17,765 nucleotides of DNA from CAYZJD01 sp964478455. Its GTDB lineage: Bacteria > Acidobacteriota > Terriglobia > Bryobacterales > Bryobacteraceae. The stretch covers positions 1 through 17,765 of the forward strand of contig CAYZJD010000050.1 of the NCBI GenBank assembly GCA_964478455.1, given 5' to 3'. The notes beneath the pieces are model-generated. The model was not told the origin of the DNA. It saw only the letters and a list, made by a program, of their open reading frames with translations, and did not search any database. Position numbers and translations under genes: made by a program. This document shows positions 12,065 to 17,765 of the stretch, one piece after another (the first letter of the stretch is position 1; every line of letters starts with the position of its first letter).

Positions 12065-14269
12065 GTGGCGACAAAGGGGAAACGACATTCGCCGCCGGCC
12101 GCGGAGCCCGTGCTGGTTCCAGGTCCGCCCAAGAAGCGTTCCGCTGGGCCTGTTGCGCCGCGGTACACCACACACAAGACACGCGCGCTTTGGTTTCAAT
12201 CCCGCGCCGCATACCCGGTCCGGGAAGCCGACGTCGAGCGGCTCGCGCGTGAGCGGAAGAAGTTCGCGGCGGTGCCGGCGCCTTCCCCCCCGCACTGGGT
12301 GCAGGTGGGGCCGGCGAACATCGGCGGCCGCATGACCAGCCTCGCCGTGCACCCCGCCAATCCTGACCTGCTGTACATCGGCGCGGCCGGTGGCGGTGTC
12401 TGGAAAAGCGAAGATGCCGGGAAGACCTGGACGTCGCTCTGGCATAATCAGCCGTCCCTGAACGTCGGGTCGCTGGCGTTGGATCCGAGAAACCCGGACG
12501 TGATTTACTGCGGCACGGGCGAGGCCAACCTGTCCGCCGATTCCTACGCGGGCGTCGGCCTGTTTCGCTCGGAGAACGCCGGCAAGAGCTGCAAGCTTTG
12601 GGCCGCCTCCAGGTCCTCCGGAATCCCCCGCCGCATCGGCGTGATCGCCATTGACCCGTTCGATTCCAATCACATCCGCCTCGGCGGCGTGCGGCACGCG
12701 CCCCAGGATGTTTCGGCCATGTTCACCTCGCGCGACGCGGGCAAGACGTGGACGCGCGAGGACTTCGTCTCCCGGGGCAATTACTGGTGCCACGACATCG
12801 TTTTCCACCCCGCCGCCAGGGGCGTGCTCTTCGCCAGTGTGGACGAGCAGGGCGGCGGGAATGGCATCTGGCGGAGCGATGACGGCGGGGCGAGCTGGAA
12901 GCACTTGACCCGCGGCCTGCCGCCGGCGGCTTCCATCCACCGCACCAGCCTGGCGATTGCGCCATCCAGCCCGGATACGATCTACGCCATCTCGGCAAAC
13001 CGGGAGGACGGCGTGCTGGGCGTTTTCCGCAGCACCAACCGGGGCGAACGCTGGACGTCCATCGGCGGGCGCCACTTCCGCCGGGAAGGCCAGATGACAT
13101 ATGGGAACTGCATCGCCGTCCACCCCACGAATCCGAAGTGGGTGCTTTGCGGCGGCGTCGATCTTCACCTCACCTCGGACGGCGGCAGGACCTGGCGACA
13201 GGTGACCAGGTGGGACGCCGCGCGCGGCAAGCCCCGCTACGCACACGCCGATCACCACGCACTGGCGATGCCGGCGGCCGCGCCGGGCCGCGTCTACGAC
13301 GCCAATGACGGCGGCATGGACGTCAGCGAAGACGGCGGTGTGAACTGGACCAACCGCAGTAACGGGCTGGCGGCCACCATGTTTTACGATCTCGACGTGT
13401 CGCAGACCGACGGCAAGATTTGCGGCGGTGGCACGCAGGATAACGGCACCGTCGTCACCACCGGCGGCGACCCGGCTGCGTTCTTCCAAGTCCTGGGCGG
13501 CGATGGCGGCTGGATGATCATCGACCCCCAGGATGCCGGTCATGTCTTTGCCTCCTACTACAACTTCAATATCTTCCGGCTCCGCGGCGGCCGGTGGACG
13601 GAGGTGACGCCGGACATGCCCGATGAGGAGCACGCCTCGGTGTGGATGGTCTACATCACAATGGACCCCAACGATTCGGAGACGGTCTACGTCGCGTCGA
13701 ACCGCGTGTGGAAGACAACCAACGACGGGAACACGTGGAAGCCGGTTTCCGACGTTCTGGACGCGACTCCGGTAAGCGCGATCGAGGTGGCGCCGGCCAA
13801 CTCGAACTTCGTCTACGTGGGAACGGAAAAGGGCGGCTTCTTCCGCAGCACCGATGCGGGAATGACGTGGTCGGACAACCTCGCCGGCTCGATTCTGCCT
13901 GGTATGATCGTCACCCGGATTGAAACGCATCCGAAGAACGCCAGGATCGTGCTTGTGACCGTGGGTGGGAGGGGCAATTCCCACCTGTTCCGATCGGACG
14001 ATGCCGGCTCCTCCTGGACCGACGTGGACGGGGGCAAGCTGCCGGATGCCCCGCTCCACGCGGTCGTCATCCGGCCCGACGCGCCGGATACAATCTTAGT
14101 CGCGGGTGACGCGGGGATCTTCCAGTCGCTGGACTTCGGCAAGACCTGGGCGAGTCTCGCTGGAAATCTGCCCAATACGATGCTCGTGGATCTGGTCTAC
14201 CAGGAGAAAGACAAGGCCCTGACCGTGGCCACCTACGGGCGGAGCCTCTGGCGCGCCCAACTGGCTTGA
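12065..14269 (+). CDS. BNR/Asp-box multi-repeat beta-propeller protein (sialidase/sortilin-like fold)
   Basis: A 734-residue protein built from repeated Asp-boxes (SxDxGxTW), at about residues 115, 222, 271, 323, 371, 421, 552, 595, 644 and 688, plus a degenerate one at 169 (SENAGKSC). This predicts two stacked or one large beta-propeller, as in Vps10/sortilin-like and BNR-repeat glycosyl-hydrolase-like proteins. The N-terminus is basic and Pro-rich (MATKGKRHSPPAAEP) with no signal peptide, so it is cytoplasmic or exported by an unusual route. Catalytic residues of true sialidases cannot be located, so enzymatic activity is unproven. The propeller begins at about residue 78 (WVQVGPANIGGRMTSLAVHP). 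It forms a two-gene unit with the upstream 64-residue membrane protein. Confidence 0.88.
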   Translation: MATKGKRHSPPAAEPVLVPGPPKKRSAGPVAPRYTTHKTRALWFQSRAAYPVREADVERLARERKKFAAVPAPSPPHWVQVGPANIGGRMTSLAVHPANPDLLYIGAAGGGVWKSEDAGKTWTSLWHNQPSLNVGSLALDPRNPDVIYCGTGEANLSADSYAGVGLFRSENAGKSCKLWAASRSSGIPRRIGVIAIDPFDSNHIRLGGVRHAPQDVSAMFTSRDAGKTWTREDFVSRGNYWCHDIVFHPAARGVLFASVDEQGGGNGIWRSDDGGASWKHLTRGLPPAASIHRTSLAIAPSSPDTIYAISANREDGVLGVFRSTNRGERWTSIGGRHFRREGQMTYGNCIAVHPTNPKWVLCGGVDLHLTSDGGRTWRQVTRWDAARGKPRYAHADHHALAMPAAAPGRVYDANDGGMDVSEDGGVNWTNRSNGLAATMFYDLDVSQTDGKICGGGTQDNGTVVTTGGDPAAFFQVLGGDGGWMIIDPQDAGHVFASYYNFNIFRLRGGRWTEVTPDMPDEEHASVWMVYITMDPNDSETVYVASNRVWKTTNDGNTWKPVSDVLDATPVSAIEVAPANSNFVYVGTEKGGFFRSTDAGMTWSDNLAGSILPGMIVTRIETHPKNARIVLVTVGGRGNSHLFRSDDAGSSWTDVDGGKLPDAPLHAVVIRPDAPDTILVAGDAGIFQSLDFGKTWASLAGNLPNTMLVDLVYQEKDKALTVATYGRSLWRAQLA

Positions 14270-14273
14270 TTGC

Positions 14274-14447
14274 TCAGGCGCCCGAGCGCTTGCGGAACCA
14301 CTCCTGGCGGCCGCGCCGGTTGTTGGGAGGTTCCGGGATTCTCTGCTTGAGGGGCGGGAGATGCTCGTCCTCCTGCTCGGATGCGGGGCTCTCGGCTTCA
14401 GCGTCTTCGGCAGGCTGCGCCTCGTCTTCCGGAGCGTCCTTCGCCAT
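14274..14447 (-). CDS. Small acidic, probably disordered protein (57 aa)
   Basis: A 57-residue frame, MAKDAPEDEAQPAEDAEAES, continuing through an acidic low-complexity half to a basic C-terminus (PNNRRGRQEWFRKRSGA). The acidic-then-basic layout with a conserved-looking aromatic tail differs from shadow frames, which supports a real small gene. Function unknown. AAGGAT precedes the ATG with too little spacing, so the start is uncertain. It lies 62 bases downstream of the methyltransferase on the same strand and converges with the propeller gene, with 4 bases between stops. Confidence 0.5.
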   Translation of the reverse strand: MAKDAPEDEAQPAEDAEAESPASEQEDEHLPPLKQRIPEPPNNRRGRQEWFRKRSGA

Positions 14448-14509
14448 ATCCTTAGTATCTCGCAGGACAGCCGGAGCGGCTTGCGCTGGGTGGCGAATCC
14501 GGCCGCCCG

Positions 14510-15310
14510 TCACTCACGCGGGATCTTCCGCGCGCAGGCGGCGATGAAGCAGGCGGTGAACCGCCGCGTCGGCAGACGTTCCAGCTTCTCCCATAGCCGG
14601 AGCAGAACGCCGATGGGCGCGCCGGCACGTTCGTTGAGCAGCCGCCGCAGGAACAGGAAGAGCAGCGTGGAGAGCACCCGCGGATTGTGGATCAATGTGC
14701 CGGTGTCCGTCACCTCCAGCCCCGCCGCGCGCAGGCTGCGAAGCAGGCCCGCCTGCGTCGTCGTGTGGCCGAGAGGATAGGGAGTCCAGCCCACCCGGCT
14801 CGTCAGCCGCAGCAGGTGGTACAGCGGGTTCCAGGGGTTGTCCAAGGTGACGATCAAAAGCCCCCCTGGACGCAGCACGCGCACCAGTTCCCCAAGCGCC
14901 TCCCGGAATTCTCCCGGCGTGTCGAAGTGATCGAGGCTTGAATTGGACACGATCACGTCGATGCTCTCGGACCGAATCGCCAGCCGCCGCAGGTCGGCGG
15001 CGAAGAACGGCGCGCATCCGTCGCCGAAGCTGCGCCGCGCCCGCTCGACGGTGACCGAGCTGATATCCACGCCGAGCAGTGCGCCCGCGTGCGGCCGCAG
15101 GTCGTCCAGGAAGCTATCCCGGCCGTAGGCTTCTTCGAACAGGTCCGTCTTCAGCAGCCGCGCCGCCCTCGCGTTCGGGATCCATTTGCGGATCAGCTCC
15201 AGATGCGCTTTGCGTTTCTGCTCTGCGACGGCGGGATCGAGATACCACGAGGGAGCGGGCAATTCCGCTACTTGCTCCCATGACGCACGCCCTTTCGACA
15301 CGCTCCCCAT
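14510..15310 (-). CDS. Class I SAM-dependent methyltransferase
   Basis: A 266-residue class I methyltransferase from the chosen ATG. The fold is seen in the motif-I-equivalent GALLGVDISSVTVERARRSF, FFAADLRRLAIRSESIDVIV with SNSSLDHF, and LVRVLRPGGLLIVTLDNPWN, which is the post-motif loop typical of type 11 enzymes. A C-terminal helical extension (LSTLLFLFLRRLL, TACFIAAC) may contact a membrane. The substrate cannot be inferred. A longer start at 15409 would run into the divergent arabinofuranosidase gene, so the ATG at 15310 is preferred although no Shine-Dalgarno sequence is clear. It is divergent from the GH51 gene across 44 bases and unrelated in detail to the 8657-9355 methyltransferase. 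Confidence 0.85.
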   Translation of the reverse strand: MGSVSKGRASWEQVAELPAPSWYLDPAVAEQKRKAHLELIRKWIPNARAARLLKTDLFEEAYGRDSFLDDLRPHAGALLGVDISSVTVERARRSFGDGCAPFFAADLRRLAIRSESIDVIVSNSSLDHFDTPGEFREALGELVRVLRPGGLLIVTLDNPWNPLYHLLRLTSRVGWTPYPLGHTTTQAGLLRSLRAAGLEVTDTGTLIHNPRVLSTLLFLFLRRLLNERAGAPIGVLLRLWEKLERLPTRRFTACFIAACARKIPRE

Positions 15311-15354
15311 TCTACATACTGCCCTCTCTGATAGACTGCCGGGGGAAAACAACC

Positions 15355-17391
15355 ATGTCCGGCCGAACCCTGTCGCTCGCGCTTCTGAGCGTGGTAGCAG
15401 CGCACTCACAAACGTCCTCCGCCCGTCCAGGGCCGGGCGAGGCCGTCATCGCAATCGACGCGGCCAAGAAGGCCGCCTACCGCATCCCGCGCACCATCTA
15501 CGGCACGTTCCTCGAGCCGATCGGGAACTCCATCTACGGCGGCCTGTGGGCTCAGATGCTCGAAAACCCAAGCTTCGAGGAGAACCTCTGGAGCGCGGAG
15601 AACGTCCGCCGCATGATCGATCGCGAGCCGGCCCTCGAGCGCGCCTCCGCCATCGGGCTGCCGCTTCCATGGGAGCCCCTCCACTCAAAGCAGGGATGGC
15701 GCTACGAGCCCCGGTGGGGTGACGCGGCCAACTCCTCGCGGTCTTTGTTGATCATGGCGCTGCCCGGCGTCGAGACCGGCGTGCGGCAACAAGTCTATCT
15801 TCCGCCGCACCGCGTCCTCCGATACACCGGCAGCCTCCACGCAAGGCACATCAGCGGTCCGAGCGAGATCGGGGTTTCTCTACGCCGCCGGAATCAGCCG
15901 GAGACCGTCTTTGCGAAGACCGCAATTCGCCTTGCGGCCTCCGGATGGAGCCGCTACGGGTTCGCGCTGGAGCTGAAGCGCGGGCAGCTCGCGCGCCTCG
16001 AGCCGGCCGATTTCGTTATCGCACTCTCCGACGAGGGCCGCGCGCTCATCGATCAGGTCTTCCTGTTCCCGGCGGACCACGTGGACGGCATGGACCCGGA
16101 AATGATCGCCATGTCGAAGGCGCTCCGGACGCCGGTGGTGCGCTTCGGCGGCAACTTCACCTCCGGCTACCACTGGCGGGACGGCGTCGGACCAATGGAC
16201 CGGCGCGTCTCCATGCTCAACCAGGCCTGGGGGATGCCCGAATACAACCACTTCGGCACGGACGAGTTTCTGCGCTTCTGCGAATTGATCGGCGCCGAGC
16301 CGCAGATCGCGCTGAACCTGGGTAGCGGAACGCCCGAGGAAGCGGCGGACTGGGTTCGCCACGTTAACTCGAAATGGGGAGACAAGCGCGGCGGCCTGCT
16401 CTGGGAACTCGGCAACGAGCTTTGGGGGACCTTCCAGATCGGATACCCCACGCTCGAACGCGTGGCGCAGCGGACCAGGGCCTTCAGCGACGCCGTCCGC
16501 GCCGTGGATCCGCGCGCACGCCTCATCGCCACCGGCCAGGACCCTGACCATTTCCGCGAATGGAACGCCGCACTGCTCGGCTTGCCTCCGGATTCGTTCC
16601 AGTACCTCGCCACGCATTCCGTGGTCGGCACTTCCGAGGCGCGCCGCGAAGATCCGCCGCCGGATTTCATCGCCGAAGCCGCCCTCGCCTTGCCCGTTGG
16701 CCTGGAGAGGGCGCTCCGGCAGATGCACGAGCAGATCCACGAACACCCCGCAGCCAGCGGGAAGGTGAAGCTCGCCTTCACCGAGTGGCTGTTCTATGGC
16801 GGCAGCCGCGAGCCCAGCTTCGCCAACATGGGCGGCGCGCTTTGCGCGGCAGGCTTCCTCAACACGCTCATGCGCGTGGCCGGCTTCACCCCCATCGCCG
16901 ACATGACCGGGCTCATCGAGTTCGGTGGCATTTGGAAGAAACGCGGGCGCGTTTACGGCGTGCCGGCCTACTGGGCCTTCCGGATGTACTCGAACACGGA
17001 TGCCTCCGTGCCCGTCGAGGCGCGGGTCGAGGTCGAGACTTATGACGTGCATGAGGGCAACCGGCGCATTCCGGAGATCTCCGGCGTGCCCTACCTCGAC
17101 GTCGTGGCCGCGCTCAACGAGGCTGGCGACAAGCTGGCGCTGTTCTGCGTCAACCGCCACCTCCATCGGGACATCGCCGCGACGGTGCGCCTCGCCGGTT
17201 TTGACCCGGCGCCGCAGGCGCGCGCGCTCACGCTCGCAGGCACGAGCATCTACCAGCCGAATGACGAAGTGCGGCCGGAAGCGGTCCGCCCGGTGGAAAG
17301 CGCGGTCCCGGTGAAGGCAGAGGAGTTCGTCTACACCTTCCGGAAGTCGAGCGTCACCGTGATGGAACTCGCGAGGGCAGCCGGCCGGTAG
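15355..17391 (+). CDS. Secreted GH51-family alpha-L-arabinofuranosidase
   Basis: A 678-residue glycoside hydrolase. The leader MSGRTLSLALLSVVAAHSQT is a signal peptide. The mature protein has an N-terminal module (IYGTFLEPIGNSIYGGLWAQ, typical of GH51) and a (beta/alpha)8 core from about residue 240 (RFGGNFTSGYHWRDGVGP). The acid/base E355 lies in ELGNELWG and the likely nucleophile E477 in FTEWLF. A C-terminal beta-sandwich is seen at about 530-678 (LALFCVNRH, VTVMELARA). GH51 enzymes remove alpha-L-arabinofuranosyl side chains from arabinan and arabinoxylan, fitting plant-polymer use in soil. GGGGGA lies 8 bases before the ATG. A longer upstream frame exists but overlaps the divergent methyltransferase and has shadow composition. 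Confidence 0.93.
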   Translation: MSGRTLSLALLSVVAAHSQTSSARPGPGEAVIAIDAAKKAAYRIPRTIYGTFLEPIGNSIYGGLWAQMLENPSFEENLWSAENVRRMIDREPALERASAIGLPLPWEPLHSKQGWRYEPRWGDAANSSRSLLIMALPGVETGVRQQVYLPPHRVLRYTGSLHARHISGPSEIGVSLRRRNQPETVFAKTAIRLAASGWSRYGFALELKRGQLARLEPADFVIALSDEGRALIDQVFLFPADHVDGMDPEMIAMSKALRTPVVRFGGNFTSGYHWRDGVGPMDRRVSMLNQAWGMPEYNHFGTDEFLRFCELIGAEPQIALNLGSGTPEEAADWVRHVNSKWGDKRGGLLWELGNELWGTFQIGYPTLERVAQRTRAFSDAVRAVDPRARLIATGQDPDHFREWNAALLGLPPDSFQYLATHSVVGTSEARREDPPPDFIAEAALALPVGLERALRQMHEQIHEHPAASGKVKLAFTEWLFYGGSREPSFANMGGALCAAGFLNTLMRVAGFTPIADMTGLIEFGGIWKKRGRVYGVPAYWAFRMYSNTDASVPVEARVEVETYDVHEGNRRIPEISGVPYLDVVAALNEAGDKLALFCVNRHLHRDIAATVRLAGFDPAPQARALTLAGTSIYQPNDEVRPEAVRPVESAVPVKAEEFVYTFRKSSVTVMELARAAGR

Positions 17392-17403
17392 CCGCAGGCA
17401 GGC

Positions 17404-17765
17404 TCACTGAGCCGTTCGCGCCGCCCCGCCATCGCTGTTCATCTTCGACACCTTGGCGAGTTCCTTGCGGATCAGCGGGTTCTCCGGATAGTCGCGCGCC
17501 AGTTCTGCCAGCAGCCTCTCCGTCTCCCACGGGCGTTTCTCGCGCAGATGCAGGATCGCCAGCAGGATCTTGGCAAACGGGCCCAGGTACCGGCCCGAGC
17601 GCGCTGCCAGCTCGAGGTGCTTCACCGCCCGCGCCTTGCTGCCCTCGACCTGATCGAAACGGACAAACCAGCGTACGAAGAACGGCAGGCTGCCGGTGAG
17701 GTATTCGCTAAGACCCATGGTGAGGTGAGCGTCATAGAAGGTCGGGTGGTGCCGGAGTAGTTCGA
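17404..17765 (-). CDS. TPR-like protein, C-terminal part (runs off right edge)
   Basis: The last ~120 residues of a protein whose frame stays open to the window end (ELLRHHPTFYDAHLTMGLSE, then YLTGSLPFFVRWFVRF). Pairs of helices with the GLSEYLTGSLP and AVKHLELAARSGRYLGPFA patterns, and ETERLLAELARDYPENPLIR at the end, are TPR-like. They resemble a bacterial family of tetratricopeptide proteins with a 'YDAhlgLGlYdYyvgSLP' segment. The ATG at 17718 is probably internal, since in-frame coding continues upstream to the edge with sensible composition. It converges with the GH51 gene. Function unknown. Confidence 0.72.
   Translation of the reverse strand, partial: ELLRHHPTFYDAHLTMGLSEYLTGSLPFFVRWFVRFDQVEGSKARAVKHLELAARSGRYLGPFAKILLAILHLREKRPWETERLLAELARDYPENPLIRKELAKVSKMNSDGGAARTAQ

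Noticed and set aside
12047..14059. 670-residue frame on the minus strand
   Set aside because: It is antisense to the Asp-box propeller gene; its regular Gly/Arg/Val pattern is the reverse image of the repeated motif, not a protein family.
15880..17166. 428-residue frame on the minus strand
   Set aside because: Antisense shadow of the GH51 gene, whose catalytic motifs are all on the plus strand.
1..17765. CRISPR arrays, tRNA or rRNA genes
   Set aside because: No regularly spaced repeats of 25-40 bp and no tRNA arms or rRNA conserved segments were seen on either strand by eye.

Overview
The window is a high-GC chromosomal segment that fits a soil Acidobacteriota genome, most likely of the Solibacter/Bryobacter type. 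That placement is an inference from the c-type cytochrome maturation (Ccm) gene order with variant CcmE and CcmH motifs, the Tat-like leader on an enolase-superfamily enzyme, a GH51 arabinofuranosidase, a long BNR-propeller protein and a 'CCACAGAGGCACAGAGG'-type palindromic repeat. No rRNA, tRNA, CRISPR array or intact transposase gene is visible.

Left edge (1-581): no convincing gene. It holds two 20-bp direct repeats, a short tandem repeat, and a stretch that vaguely resembles the 5' part of a group II intron.

Ccm block (582-8583, minus strand): ten genes packed with 1-20 bp overlaps or very short gaps, read right to left: ccmE, ccmF, ccmH, a zinc-ribbon protein, a membrane-anchored carboxypeptidase-regulatory-like protein, ccmA, ccmB, ccmC, a short ccmD, and a mannonate-dehydratase-like enzyme. 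CcmABCD load and release haem on CcmE, and CcmF/CcmH attach it to apocytochromes. CcmE carries a CxxxY instead of the usual HxxxY haem-binding motif, and CcmH has a rearranged cysteine motif. The two extra genes inside the operon are candidate lineage-specific Ccm accessories. No ccmG is present in the window.

Accessory block (8621-11707, mostly plus strand): a SAM methyltransferase whose 3' end recurs twice downstream as fragments. Between the copies sit a HEPN-domain gene overlapping an unknown partner gene, and then a lone HicB-type antitoxin. Copy A, with its stop codon and trailer, is repeated just before a small membrane-protein gene, so a segment of about 1.97 kb appears to have been inserted or accumulated between the methyltransferase and that gene.

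Right part (11867-17765): a 64-residue membrane protein gene with an ideal ribosome binding site lies 3 bp before a 734-residue beta-propeller (BNR/Asp-box) protein. Next come a small acidic protein, a second SAM methyltransferase, a secreted GH51 alpha-L-arabinofuranosidase divergent from that methyltransferase, and the C-terminal part of a TPR-like protein running off the right edge.
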